This document shows, piece after piece, positions 14,759 through 22,850 of a stretch of DNA of 32,906 nt. A program made the position numbers and the translations under genes. Source of the DNA: Dehalococcoidia bacterium. Lineage in GTDB: Bacteria > Chloroflexota > Dehalococcoidia > DSTF01 > JACRBR01. Location of the stretch: positions 1 to 32,906 of the forward strand of contig JAKFYB010000007.1 of the NCBI GenBank assembly GCA_021731085.1. The letters are read 5' to 3'. Under the pieces are notes generated by a model. That model did no database searches, was not told the DNA's origin, and saw nothing but the letters and a program-made list of their open reading frames with translations. Within the stretch, counting starts at the first letter, position 1. Each line of letters begins with the position of its first letter.

Positions 14759-15532
14759 CTACTCCAAATATTTCCGAGGGTGGCGTCCGTCCACGTTCCC
14801 TAGAAACGGTGGGTGGATGTTGTATCCCAGCAGCTCCTGCAGGCGCGGCTCCAGCGTCCGCACGACCTCGCGCGGCACGCCGATTACATGGTTCTCCTGT
14901 GGGCGCACCCAGGACGCGCAGTACTCAAGGATGACGCCAAGGCGCGGCTTGTCGGTCGTGTTCGCGCCGCCGCCGTGGTACACACTGCCGCGAAAGAACA
15001 TCACCGACCCGGCCGGCATCTCGCCCGCGATCGTCGGCGTGTCAGCATCGGGACGCTGGTCGACCCACTTGTGTGTGCCGGGGGCCACGCGCGTCGCACC
15101 GTTCGCCTCCGTAAACGGATCAAGCGGCCACATCGTGTTCATCACGACCTCCGCGTGCGGGCGCGGCAGCGGATACACGCCGTCGTCCGTGTGCAGGATC
15201 TGCGCCGTCTCTCCCGGCCCGATGTGTATGCCGACGGGCGCGCTGAGCTGGTAGTTCACGAGCACCTTGTCGAGTACGCCCAGCACGAGCGGGTGCACGG
15301 CCGGCCCATCGAACGCGCGCGTCTTCGCGTAGAGGTTATAGATGCGCTGCGTCTTGAATCCCTCGAAATCGTTGCGGCCCGCCGGCGTCGACTGCAGTAC
15401 GCCGATCAGGTCGTCGCGCTTCGCCTGCACTTCCTCCGGCGACAACACGCCCTCTACGATCGCGTATCCGTCCGCGTCCAACGCCGCGACCACCTCATCG
15501 ACCGAAACCGAAGCCGCCTGAAAGTGCACCAC
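14759..15532 (-). CDS. Phytanoyl-CoA dioxygenase (PhyH) family Fe(II)/2-oxoglutarate oxygenase
   Basis: The 257-residue protein has the full iron facial triad: His114 and Asp116 in LHTDDGVYPL, and distal His186 in VYHGGGANTT. Arg197 (KPRLGV) would hold 2-oxoglutarate. The N-terminal helices (VDEVVAALDADGYAIVEGVL) are typical of the family, and the length is normal. The start is GTG 15532 behind GGGAGG; a second GTG follows immediately. PhyH homologues hydroxylate many small molecules, so the substrate is unknown. It is divergent from the degenerate GGDEF gene. Confidence 0.88.
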   Translation of the reverse strand: MVHFQAASVSVDEVVAALDADGYAIVEGVLSPEEVQAKRDDLIGVLQSTPAGRNDFEGFKTQRIYNLYAKTRAFDGPAVHPLVLGVLDKVLVNYQLSAPVGIHIGPGETAQILHTDDGVYPLPRPHAEVVMNTMWPLDPFTEANGATRVAPGTHKWVDQRPDADTPTIAGEMPAGSVMFFRGSVYHGGGANTTDKPRLGVILEYCASWVRPQENHVIGVPREVVRTLEPRLQELLGYNIHPPFLGNVDGRHPRKYLE

Positions 15533-15634
15533 GATCGCCTCCCTCTAATTACGTGGTGGCCGCCGCATGCTCGCCACTGCACGCACAGGATCGATCTCCA
15601 AAGCCGACAGCGCCACCCACCCGATGGCCACACC

Positions 15635-15665
15635 GTCTCCCGTAGGCGCTTCCCCTATGGGAGAC
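15635..15665. promoter_or_regulatory. 12-bp-stem hairpin or operator in a divergent gap
   Basis: GTCTCCCGTAGG pairs with CCTATGGGAGAC across a 7-nt loop (cgcttcc), with a single G-T wobble. It lies between the PhyH gene and the GGDEF-like gene. It may be a protein-binding palindrome or a folded leader. A related motif occurs at 19920-19931. Confidence 0.5.
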
Positions 15666-15691
15666 AATTTGTAGCAGCCCGATACCTCTCT

Positions 15692-16378
15692 ATGCAGACC
15701 CGCCCGATCCGTGCCCAGCAGCGCCGCCGACCAGACTCGAACTTCCGCATGCCTTCGGCGCCGATGCTGCTGCTCGCCGCGCTGTTCCTCACCGCCGCCC
15801 TCGCACTCGCCGCACAGGATCGCGACATGGCCGCCGCAGTCGCGACGCTCGCCGCCGCCGCGACCGTCGGGGCGGAACTCTGTCGCATAGGCCTGTGGGA
15901 CAACCGCACGAGCCCGTCTATGATCGCGCGGCTCTTCGCACAGGCGCAGGCCGGCAAGCGACTCGCCATCTATGACCGCGAGACCGGCTTGTTCGCACAT
16001 TGGTATCTCACACTTCGCGGCGAGGAAGAATGCGCGCGGGCCAGCCGCTACGACCGTAGCCTCAGCCTGCTCGTCATCGAACCGGGCGCTGGCGACCCCT
16101 CAGCAGCGTGGGCGCTCAAGGCCGAGATCGGCCGCTGGATCCAGACCGAACTCCGCGCAACCGACATCGCCGGCTACGTAGGCAACGGCCGCTTCGTCAT
16201 TCTGGCTCCGGAAGCCGGACGGCCCGCGACGGCAACCCTGGTAGAGCGCATCAGTTCCGCGATTCCTGGCGTCGACATTGGCATGAGCGCGTTCCCTGAC
16301 GACGGCGACTCTTACAGTGTGCTGTGGCGCCACGCCACGCTGCGTCTGCGGGACAGCAAGCTCGCCGACGCCGCCTAG
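15692..16378 (+). CDS. Membrane protein with degenerate GGDEF domain
   Basis: The 228-residue protein has two predicted membrane helices (about 22-62: MLLLAALFLTAALALAAQ and the following Ala-rich stretch), then a GGDEF-like domain. The family start DRETGLFAHWYLTL and the RASRYDRSLSLLVIEP strand are clear. The signature loop reads GNGRFVIL where GGDEF is expected, so it cannot be a normal diguanylate cyclase. It may bind c-di-GMP or GTP, or act as a dimerisation module. ATG 15692 is the first plausible start past the divergent gap; the open frame upstream is antisense to the PhyH gene and is not counted. Confidence 0.68.
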   Translation: MQTRPIRAQQRRRPDSNFRMPSAPMLLLAALFLTAALALAAQDRDMAAAVATLAAAATVGAELCRIGLWDNRTSPSMIARLFAQAQAGKRLAIYDRETGLFAHWYLTLRGEEECARASRYDRSLSLLVIEPGAGDPSAAWALKAEIGRWIQTELRATDIAGYVGNGRFVILAPEAGRPATATLVERISSAIPGVDIGMSAFPDDGDSYSVLWRHATLRLRDSKLADAA

Positions 16379-16393
16379 CCTGGCGGAGATTGG

Positions 16394-17341
16394 CTACTCC
16401 AGCGTGAAGAAGCGGCGGCCATCATCGAACCCGAAGCCGGGAGCGGCGATCAACAGCAGGTCCGTCTCATCCTCTGGCACCTGGATGCAGAAGTAGCCTT
16501 CGATCGTGCCGCCTGGGAACATCTCGCCACCGAGGGTGTCTTCCAAAAAGCCGCACGACGACCCCTCTTCGAAGCCGTCGTAGATCACGTTGCTCGAACC
16601 CGTCAGCTCGAAGTCGCTTTCGAACACCTGTATCGTCTCGTCCGTGTCCGCGTCGCCGATGTGCTCGACCTTTATCCTTGCCAGCACGACACGCCGCCCC
16701 GGCACCGGCGTCTGATCGAACTCCGTGAGCTCTTCGAGCTGCGCCGCCGCGTTCGTGTCCACCTCGAGCAGCGTAATCCGAAGGTCACTCACCTCTACCG
16801 ACTTGCCGACCGCCTGCGGTTCACTGCGCGACGAGCCAGGGCCGGTCACGGGCGTCTCGTCGTCGTCAGCATCGTCGTCGCCGAGGTTCACTTCGCCGTC
16901 GCAGCCGGTGTCATCGGTCGTCGTGAACTTCCACTCACCGTCCTCGAGGATCCAGTACTCTGCCGTCTCCTCTTCGCTCTGAAGATCGAGATCCTCGCCG
17001 TCGATGCTGCCCTCCATCGTCACGTACGCCTTCTCGCCCTCGAACCGCACGTCCGTCACCGTCACCTCAACGTCCTCTTGATCGACATCGCCGAAGAACA
17101 CGCTGGCGATCGCGATCACCTCCGTGAAGTCCTTGAGCGAGCATTGATCCTGAAAGTCCGACGAGAAGTAGGCATACGCACCAGGAGCATCGCCGGAGAA
17201 GATCGCCTTGAAAACGGCCGGCGCCGCCTCGCGAAGGTCATCCTCGCGCTCCGCCGGATCGTCGCTCTCGCCGCCACCGCTGCTGCAAGCGGCAAACGTC
17301 AGCGCGATGAGGGTGATGGCAGCAAGCATGATGCGGGGCAT
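16394..17341 (-). CDS. Lipoprotein with C-terminal DUF4352-like domain
   Basis: The 315-residue protein has a lipoprotein signal ending FAAC (Cys19), an Asp/Glu-rich linker, and an N-terminal domain (about 35-155: APAVFKAIFSGDAPGAYAYF, EYWILEDGEWKF) that looks like an NTF2-like or DUF4878-type alpha/beta fold. After a second acidic linker comes a beta-rich domain (175-315: VGKSVEVSDLRITLLEV, RRVVLARIKVEHIGDA, GTIEGYFCIQVPED) resembling DUF4352, an extracellular immunoglobulin-like fold. Function is unknown; it is probably a surface protein. AAGGAG lies 8 nt before ATG 17341. Its stop is 15 nt from the convergent GGDEF-like gene. Confidence 0.78.
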   Translation of the reverse strand: MPRIMLAAITLIALTFAACSSGGGESDDPAEREDDLREAAPAVFKAIFSGDAPGAYAYFSSDFQDQCSLKDFTEVIAIASVFFGDVDQEDVEVTVTDVRFEGEKAYVTMEGSIDGEDLDLQSEEETAEYWILEDGEWKFTTTDDTGCDGEVNLGDDDADDDETPVTGPGSSRSEPQAVGKSVEVSDLRITLLEVDTNAAAQLEELTEFDQTPVPGRRVVLARIKVEHIGDADTDETIQVFESDFELTGSSNVIYDGFEEGSSCGFLEDTLGGEMFPGGTIEGYFCIQVPEDETDLLLIAAPGFGFDDGRRFFTLE

Positions 17342-17496
17342 AGCGGGATCTCCTTCGGCAACCAACAGTTACAAGAGCATCGACAAGGCCGATGGCCTCC
17401 GCAATCGGGCACTAGGGGCCGCCCTACCTGGCGGCTCCGCTCATATCGACATTGTCTGAGAATTACGGGAACGCCCTACGCCGGAATCCGGTCTTT

Positions 17497-17517
17497 CGAC
17501 GACTGCCGACTGACGAC
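17497..17517. repeat. Short heptamer array (TGACGAC-like)
   Basis: Three 7-bp units (cgacgac, tgccgac, tgacgac) lie just past the 3' end of the membrane-protein gene. Read on the minus strand the stretch starts TGGTCGT, close to the TGGTCGC units at 2105-2153. Confidence 0.5.
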
Positions 17518-17522
17518 CAACC

Positions 17523-18011
17523 CTAGTACGCCGCCTCGTGGCCGAAATGGAGACCGCGGCTGCTGCCGACGAAGTGTCCGAACAGCGCCCACATCATCAC
17601 GCCAAGCATCGCCATCTGGAAATCCGCGAACCACAGCAGCGGCCGCAGCGTCCCCCAGTCGATGTAGTGCTGCCCCGTCGGGCCGGTGATATCCGGCACG
17701 GTCACGATCCAGAGCGGCACCGCGATCCTCGCGATCGCCGCGCAGAGCGCCCAGAACGCCGCCCATCGGGTGCTGCCGTCGCCATCGAGCAACCAGACGC
17801 CGGCGACCAGCCCGAACAGGTACGGCACGATCGTCTCAAGATACTTGTCGCGCGCCACCCACTCGCTGCCATACGCGACGCCAAGGTCGACACCCGGCAC
17901 CGTCACGAGTTCAAGCTGCTCGTAGATGGCATACGGAATCGTCAGCGCGCACGCGGCCGCGAGCCACGCGAACGGCATCCACCACTTGTGTACGACTTCC
18001 CAGTTGTTCAT
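17523..18011 (-). CDS. Hypothetical integral membrane protein (about four helices)
   Basis: I do not recognise this 162-residue protein. It has about four hydrophobic segments (WWMPFAWLAAACALTIPYAI; TIVPYLFGLVAGVWLL; AAFWALCAAIARIAVPLWIV; MAMLGVMMWALFGHFVG). A conserved-looking loop, DITGPTGQHYIDWGTLRPL, lies before the last helix. ATG 18011 has no Shine-Dalgarno, but a TACGAT box ends 9 nt upstream, suggesting a leaderless message. It lies 71 nt downstream of the GH2 gene in the same direction, and 3' heptamers follow it. Confidence 0.68.
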   Translation of the reverse strand: MNNWEVVHKWWMPFAWLAAACALTIPYAIYEQLELVTVPGVDLGVAYGSEWVARDKYLETIVPYLFGLVAGVWLLDGDGSTRWAAFWALCAAIARIAVPLWIVTVPDITGPTGQHYIDWGTLRPLLWFADFQMAMLGVMMWALFGHFVGSSRGLHFGHEAAY

Positions 18012-18020
18012 TGCAGGGAC

Positions 18021-18026
18021 ATCGTA
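18021..18026 (-). promoter_or_regulatory. Possible -10 box (TACGAT) for a leaderless start
   Basis: On the minus strand TACGAT ends 9 nt before ATG 18011. The same hexamer at the same distance precedes ATG 20019. No -35 was recognised. Confidence 0.35.
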
Positions 18027-18082
18027 GGTGCCAGCACCCGCCCCCGTGTATAGGGGAACTCCCTTACGTTTGGAATTCTGCG

Positions 18083-19840
18083 CTACCGGCCGCGGGTAGC
18101 GCGGGCGATCTTCTCAAGCGGCACCTTTGGCGTGCGATCGGCATAGAGGAGGCCGTTCGTTTCCTGGTACGTGTCCGCGAACTGTGTGTAGCAGAAGCCA
18201 CTGAAGGCCCCTACCGATCGCACCGCCGCCAACAATCGCGCGTACCGCTTCCGCAGCTTCTTCGCCGACTTCACACGCGAGTATCCCCAGGCCCCAGGTT
18301 CAACATCGGGCGCGTATGCGATTCCGCCGAACTCCGTAAGCATCACGGGTACGTCACCAGCCCGCTGCCCGGCGAGCGAGATGCGCCGGCCGGCCACACG
18401 CCCCGACTCGATCATCGCTGACATCGAAGCAGGATCGCCCCAGCGGCATCCGAGGGTCTCCGCATCCTGATCGTAGTCGTGCACGGCGAGGATATCCGTG
18501 CGCGGCACCTCCCAACCATCGTTCGTGATGACCGGACGCGTCGGATCGAGCGCGCGGGTCAGCGCATACACCCCCTCCGCATAGTCGCGTTGCTGCGGCG
18601 ATCGCGCGATCCCCGGCAGGCCCCACGACTCGTTGAACGGCACCCAGGCGACGATGCACGGGTGGCTGCGGTCGCGCTCGATCACCGCCGCCCACTCGCG
18701 CGTCAGGCGCAGCATCGCCGTCTCGTCGAAGGCGTACGCGGACGGCATCTCTTCCCATACCAGCAGCCCCAGGCGGTCAGCCCAGTACAGGTAGTGCGGA
18801 TCCTCGATCTTCTGGTGCTTTCGGACGCCGTTGAAGCCCATCGCCTTCGCCAACTCGACGTCGCGCCGCAATGCATCATCGTCCGGCGACGTCAGCCCGC
18901 TCTCGGGCCAGTAGCCCTGATCGAGCGCCATCCTCAACCGCATCGGCTGTCCGTTGAGCATGAAGCGATCGCCATCAACGCCGACGGAGCGCAACGCCGT
19001 GTACGACTCGACGCGGTCGATGACGACACCGTGCACATCCAGCAGCTCAACGCGCGCCTCGAACAACACCGGATTCCCCGGCCGCCACAGCCACGCCGCC
19101 CGCGCCGCATCGATCCCCGGATCTGGCAGGGCGATCGTCCGGCGCGCGCACATGTCGCCCAATGACCAAACGTCGTCACCGACGAGGCTCTCGCCGCGGG
19201 TGAGTTGCACGCGTAGTCGCAGGTCATCGCGCCGCACACCCTCGATGCGCGCATCGATCGAGATCGTGAATGCATCAACATCACTCGAGCAGCGCAGGTC
19301 GGCGATGCGCGTCGCCGGCACGCGCTCCATCCACACCGTCTGCCAGATGCCCGTCGTGCGCGGATACCAGATGCCGTGCGCGTTCGGCTCCCAGTCCTGC
19401 TTGCCGCGCGGCTTCGACATGTCGCGCGGGTCGTCTTCTGCGCGTACAACGATCGTTTGTTCGTCCGCAGTCATCAGGTCGGTGATGTCGGTGCTGAACG
19501 GCGTGTAGCCGCCCTCGTGCGTGACGGCGAGCGAGCCGTTGACCCAGACGGTTGCCGCGAAGTCCACAGCGCCGAAATGCAAGAACACGCGCTCGCCGGA
19601 TGCAAACGGCGGACGTGACGCCGCAACCGTGCGCCGGTACCAGACGGCGCGATACATACCGGTGTCGCTTATGCCACTGGCCGGCGTCTCCGGCGAGAAC
19701 GGCACCTTGATCGGGCGGTCGTCCCACCGCACGTGGTCAGGCATACGCCACGCAGCATCGTGATCGATCGCGAACTGCCACGCGCCATTGAGATCCAGCG
19801 CGCCGCCCCGTCGCAGCATCGGCCGAGGATATCCATGCAT
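18083..19840 (-). CDS. Glycoside hydrolase family 2 enzyme (beta-galactosidase/glucuronidase-like)
   Basis: The 585-residue protein shows the GH2 order: sugar-binding jelly roll (about 15-185: LNGAWQFAIDHD, YRAVWYRRTV, VWVNGSLAVTHEGGYTPF), immunoglobulin-like domain (about 190-300) and TIM barrel (300-585: KAMGFNGVRKHQKIEDP). The acid/base Glu404 lies in FNESWG and the nucleophile Glu503 in LTEFGG. There is no signal peptide, so it is probably cytoplasmic. The length is closer to glucuronidases than to LacZ. The substrate cannot be fixed. ATG 19840 follows a GATACT box by 6 nt; GTG 19843 is an alternative start. Confidence 0.9.
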   Translation of the reverse strand: MHGYPRPMLRRGGALDLNGAWQFAIDHDAAWRMPDHVRWDDRPIKVPFSPETPASGISDTGMYRAVWYRRTVAASRPPFASGERVFLHFGAVDFAATVWVNGSLAVTHEGGYTPFSTDITDLMTADEQTIVVRAEDDPRDMSKPRGKQDWEPNAHGIWYPRTTGIWQTVWMERVPATRIADLRCSSDVDAFTISIDARIEGVRRDDLRLRVQLTRGESLVGDDVWSLGDMCARRTIALPDPGIDAARAAWLWRPGNPVLFEARVELLDVHGVVIDRVESYTALRSVGVDGDRFMLNGQPMRLRMALDQGYWPESGLTSPDDDALRRDVELAKAMGFNGVRKHQKIEDPHYLYWADRLGLLVWEEMPSAYAFDETAMLRLTREWAAVIERDRSHPCIVAWVPFNESWGLPGIARSPQQRDYAEGVYALTRALDPTRPVITNDGWEVPRTDILAVHDYDQDAETLGCRWGDPASMSAMIESGRVAGRRISLAGQRAGDVPVMLTEFGGIAYAPDVEPGAWGYSRVKSAKKLRKRYARLLAAVRSVGAFSGFCYTQFADTYQETNGLLYADRTPKVPLEKIARATRGR

Positions 19841-19919
19841 CACACTAGTATCGGCAATGCCGCCGTTCGGCGTCTCGGTGCGCTCTCGCTCCGGTATGAG
19901 GATGCAGCGATCATCTGTT

Positions 19920-19931
19920 CTCCCTTAGGGG
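19920..19931. promoter_or_regulatory. Palindromic motif CTCCCTTAGGGG
   Basis: The 12-mer lies in the divergent gap between the GH2 gene and the small membrane protein. Its reverse complement CCCCTAAGGGAG differs by one base from CCCCTATGGGAG at 15652-15663. It may be a shared operator. Confidence 0.3.
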
Positions 19932-19961
19932 TTCATCTAGCCAGATCATCAATCCGCAACC

Positions 19962-19996
19962 TCTGACCTCCGGCATCAGACCTCCATCGTCCCTCC
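19962..19996. repeat. Heptamer array (TCNGACC/TCCNNNN)
   Basis: Five 7-bp units (tctgacc, tccggca, tcagacc, tccatcg, tccctcc) stand in the divergent gap just before the small membrane-protein gene. Confidence 0.5.
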
Positions 19997-20003
19997 ACTG
20001 TGG

Positions 20004-20009
20004 TACGAT
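20004..20009 (+). promoter_or_regulatory. Possible extended -10 box (TGG-TACGAT), leaderless
   Basis: TACGAT preceded by TGN ends 9 nt before ATG 20019. An extended -10 can work without a good -35, and none is seen here. Confidence 0.4.
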
Positions 20010-20018
20010 CTTCCCATA

Positions 20019-20333
20019 ATGCGACGCATCTCATATAAGACGGCCCTCACTGCGCTCTTCTTCGTCGGAGCCTGGTTCGTGCTGGGCTTCCTCTTCCTCA
20101 TGACACCCATACCCGGCGCGCTCGGCATCGGCGGGGCGCTCTTCCAGGCGTGGATCCTCGTGTTCATCGTCGCCCTAGGCATCAGCGGCGCCATGCTCAC
20201 GATGGCGTCGATCAACGGCCTCTTCCCTCGCGTCGTCAAGCCACCGAAGAAGCGCGCCACGCCCACCACCACCGCGACGCGCACGACAACGTCCTGGCAA
20301 CAGCCGACGACGTCAACGCGCCGCGACTCCTGA
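20019..20333 (+). CDS. Small membrane protein (two helices)
   Basis: The 104-residue protein has two hydrophobic helices (LTALFFVGAWFVLGFLFLM and AWILVFIVALGISGAML) and a basic, Thr-rich cytoplasmic tail (VVKPPKKRATPTTT onwards). I do not recognise a family. Its stop overlaps the next start in a TGATG junction, so it is probably translationally coupled to the hydrolase. The start is supported by an extended -10 box 9 nt upstream and by the helix starting soon after it. Confidence 0.65.
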   Translation: MRRISYKTALTALFFVGAWFVLGFLFLMTPIPGALGIGGALFQAWILVFIVALGISGAMLTMASINGLFPRVVKPPKKRATPTTTATRTTTSWQQPTTSTRRDS

Positions 20334-21199
20334 TGACCACAGCACGCGTCAACGACATCGACATCTGGTACGAACGCTCTGGCACGCCGCCCGCCGGCGA
20401 TGCGATCACGAGCATTCCCGTTATCCTCCACCACGGCTTCGCTGGACCAGCGTCCACTGGCTGGCCAACCATCGTCGACCGCCTCAAGCAGCGCTGCGAT
20501 GTCGTGATCTACGACGCACGCGCGCACGGAGAGACCACCGTCCCCGACCCCGCAACTGTCACGATGCCCCAGTACGCCGCCGACATGGCCGGCCTCATGG
20601 ATGCGCTCGGCATTCGCGCCGCGCACATCGCTGGCGTCTCATTCGGCGGCATGGTGGCAGCCCAGTTCGCCTGCGACTTCCCCGAGCGCATGCAATCGCT
20701 CGCGCTGTTCGACACCGTCGCCTGCAACGGCGGCAGCGATGATCCCGCCGCAACGCAGGTCGAGGACTTACTCGCGACAGCGTTTGCGCGCCTGTCACAC
20801 ATTGTCGAGAAGTACGGGTTGCAGGGTCTCGTCGATCGCGAGAACGCCCATCGCCACAACGGCGATAAATACGCACACTTGGCGAACGATTCGCTCGAAC
20901 TGCAGGACGAGCGCAACCGTAGGAATAAGGTGGAAGGCATGACGCCCGCTGGCTTCCTCGCCGCCGCGCGCGCCCTTTCTGAGCGCCCGGATCTCAGTGC
21001 TCGCATCCCGAAGATCACGGCGCCAACCCTTGTCTCATGCGGCGAATGGGATCTGTTCTACCCCTGCGCCATCCGCGACGGCAAACTCATCCCAAACGCA
21101 AGATTCGTCACCATCAAGCGCGCCTCGCACGACACGCTTCTGTACCAACCCGAAGCGTGGTTCGAGACGTTTAGGTCGTTCCTGTCCGAGCAACGATAG
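20333..21199 (+). CDS. Alpha/beta-fold hydrolase
   Basis: The 288-residue protein has an oxyanion HHGFAG segment and the nucleophile Ser103 in GVSFGGM. The acid is probably in CGEWDLFYP and the catalytic His in ASHDTLLY. The spacing and length fit the esterase/lipase or 3-oxoadipate-lactonase-like group. Its substrate is unknown. It starts at an ATG that shares one base with the upstream stop (TGATG), so an in-frame ATG at 20150 is rejected. It ends 19 nt from a convergent gene. Confidence 0.86.
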   Translation: MTTARVNDIDIWYERSGTPPAGDAITSIPVILHHGFAGPASTGWPTIVDRLKQRCDVVIYDARAHGETTVPDPATVTMPQYAADMAGLMDALGIRAAHIAGVSFGGMVAAQFACDFPERMQSLALFDTVACNGGSDDPAATQVEDLLATAFARLSHIVEKYGLQGLVDRENAHRHNGDKYAHLANDSLELQDERNRRNKVEGMTPAGFLAAARALSERPDLSARIPKITAPTLVSCGEWDLFYPCAIRDGKLIPNARFVTIKRASHDTLLYQPEAWFETFRSFLSEQR

Positions 21200-21218
21200 C
21201 TCGCAGGGAAACGCACGC

Positions 21219-21587
21219 CTACGGCAACCGCCGGCCAAACATCCGCAGCACCAACTCTGGCGCGACCGATAGCACACCCACCACCACCGCAATCACCGCC
21301 ATCAGCACGCCGCCGACGATGCGGGCGATGCTCGCGCTGGTGTTGTCGTCACCCAGGCCCTCCATGATCATGTACACAGCGCCATATGCGGTGATAGCGG
21401 CGAGCAGCGCGCCGGTGATGCGTGCCATCGGCGACGGCAAGCGCGGCGGCGGCAAGGTCTGCTGCGATGTGCGCTTGGGCTGAGGCTCGGGACTGGGCGC
21501 CGGGGAGGACTCGGGCGAGACGCCGCCGCCCGCCGAGCGGTCTCGGTCGCGATTGCGTCCCTTCTTGCGTCCTTTTCCGGTGGCCAT
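21219..21587 (-). CDS. Small membrane protein with basic, Pro-rich N-terminus
   Basis: The 122-residue protein begins with a highly basic segment (GKGRKKGRNRDRDR), then a Ser/Pro-rich linker, and two hydrophobic helices (ITGALLAAITAYGAVYMI; IVGGVLMAVIAVVVGVL). I do not recognise a family. AGGA lies about 9 nt before ATG 21587. It follows the agmatinase-like gene by 43 nt in the same direction and may share its message. The basic start could contact nucleic acid or lipid, which is a guess. Confidence 0.6.
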   Translation of the reverse strand: MATGKGRKKGRNRDRDRSAGGGVSPESSPAPSPEPQPKRTSQQTLPPPRLPSPMARITGALLAAITAYGAVYMIMEGLGDDNTSASIARIVGGVLMAVIAVVVGVLSVAPELVLRMFGRRLP

Positions 21588-21630
21588 CTTCGTTTGTCCT
21601 GTGCGGTTGATTCGACGTGGAATAGGGGTG

Positions 21631-22506
21631 CTATCGGCTTGTCGTCGCCAGCCCGATCAACCGATACGTGAGCTTCGCCGCGAGCTGCGCGCACGATCGC
21701 GGTCCCAACGACGGCGAGAGTTCCGTCACGTCGAAGCCAACGACACGCTTCGTCTTCGTCAGCGCGACAAGCAGGTCGCTCACTTCGTCCCAGTGCAGGC
21801 CACCCGGCTCCGGCGTCCCCACCGCGGACATCTCCGCCGGGTCGAAGTTGTCGAGGTCGATCGTGATGTACACGTCGTCGCTCAGGCGCGAAGTCACCGC
21901 GTCGTGCCCCTGCTCCCGCAGCTCGCGTGGGGAGAAGAACGCCAACCCCTGCTCGCGGATGAGCTCGACATCCTCGACCGGAGCGCTGCGCAACCCCACC
22001 TGCGTGACGGGCGCGACGTCGAGGATGCGCCGCAGCGTGCAGGCGTGGTTGAAGCGTGAATCGAGGTATTCCTCACGTAGATCGCTGTGAGCGTCGAAGG
22101 CGAGCACGCTGAGCCCCGGCGTCCGCGCTGCATACGCCCGCGCCGATCCCGCGGCGACCGTGTGCTCGCCGCCCAGCGTCACGACGAACTTTCCGGCGTC
22201 GATCAGCTCGCCCGCGACCTCCTCGATGCGCGCGCACATCGCGTCCGGCGACCCTGTGTGCGGCGCAAGTTCCGGCAGCGTGTGGATGCCGACTTTCCAC
22301 GGCTCGATGCCGAGGCCCACGTCGTACAGCTCCATGTCGGCCGAAGCTTCGATGATGGCACGCGGACCATCACGCGTGCCCGCGCGCGCAGTGACGGTCG
22401 AGTCGTACGGCACCGGCAAGATCACTACCCGCGATGTCTCGAACGCGGAGTCTTCAGCGTCGAGCGATGCGAAGTTTGCGGGCGGGTAGAAGCGCTCGTC
22501 GGCCAT
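21631..22506 (-). CDS. speB: Agmatinase/arginase-family ureohydrolase
   Basis: The 291-residue protein belongs to the Mn-dependent ureohydrolases. Metal-binding motifs are GGEHTV, FDAHSDL and DLDNFDPAEM, followed by GTPEPGG. The length fits agmatinase, which turns agmatine into putrescine and urea, but related guanidinohydrolases share these motifs, so the substrate is inferred. The third motif reads DLDNFDP where DIDxxDP is usual. No Shine-Dalgarno precedes ATG 22506; instead heptamer repeats begin 8 nt upstream and one of them supplies a TAACCT box on the minus strand. It probably belongs to a transcription unit with pepA and the DUF2283 gene. Confidence 0.85.
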   Translation of the reverse strand: MADERFYPPANFASLDAEDSAFETSRVVILPVPYDSTVTARAGTRDGPRAIIEASADMELYDVGLGIEPWKVGIHTLPELAPHTGSPDAMCARIEEVAGELIDAGKFVVTLGGEHTVAAGSARAYAARTPGLSVLAFDAHSDLREEYLDSRFNHACTLRRILDVAPVTQVGLRSAPVEDVELIREQGLAFFSPRELREQGHDAVTSRLSDDVYITIDLDNFDPAEMSAVGTPEPGGLHWDEVSDLLVALTKTKRVVGFDVTELSPSLGPRSCAQLAAKLTYRLIGLATTSR

Positions 22507-22513
22507 GGGGGTA

Positions 22514-22548
22514 GGTTACAGGTGACGGGTTACAGGTGACAGGTAACG
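22514..22548. repeat. Heptamer array (GGTTACA/GGTGACA) before the ureohydrolase
   Basis: Five 7-bp units (ggttaca, ggtgacg, ggttaca, ggtgaca, ggtaacg) fill the gap before the ureohydrolase start. Two 8-bp units (gtcagtgt, gtcagtca) follow at 22555-22570, the reverse strand of the octamers at 2194-2230. Confidence 0.82.
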
Positions 22549-22563
22549 AGTTGGGTCAGTGTG

Positions 22564-22812
22564 TCAGTCACGCGAGCACCTTGACGGGAGCGTCGCGAGG
22601 AGATCGCCGATCTCATCTGCGGCAGGCAGAGAGTTAAGCCGGACGCCCTCACTCAGGCACGTCAGTTCGACACCAACGACCGTCCCGTCCTCGGAGAAGT
22701 CCACACGCCGCTCGGGCGAAATAACTTCACCGCGAGCGTATTCCTTATCAGACAGATACACATACAGAGCGTCTGCTTCGGCGTCGTGTTCAAATTGAAG
22801 TATCGTGGCCAA
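22564..22812 (-). CDS. DUF2283 family small protein
   Basis: The 82-residue protein shows the family pattern FEHDAEADALYVYLSD, followed by ERRVDFSEDGTVVGVEL. The role of the family is unknown. TTG 22812 is chosen as the start because GAGGAG lies 5 nt upstream; TTG 22824 in the same frame is an alternative. It begins 38 nt after the stop of pepA and reads in the same direction. The last codons run into the octamers at 22564-22570. Confidence 0.72.
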   Translation of the reverse strand: MATILQFEHDAEADALYVYLSDKEYARGEVISPERRVDFSEDGTVVGVELTCLSEGVRLNSLPAADEIGDLLATLPSRCSRD

Positions 22813-22850
22813 GCCACTCCTCAAATCCTCAACGGCTTAATTCTCAATTC

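Noticed and set aside
14813-15691. Plus-strand extension of the GGDEF-like gene across the PhyH gene
   Set aside because: It is antisense to a complete PhyH enzyme, and the translated part is Arg/His-rich and shows no domain. The membrane protein start at 15692 fits better.
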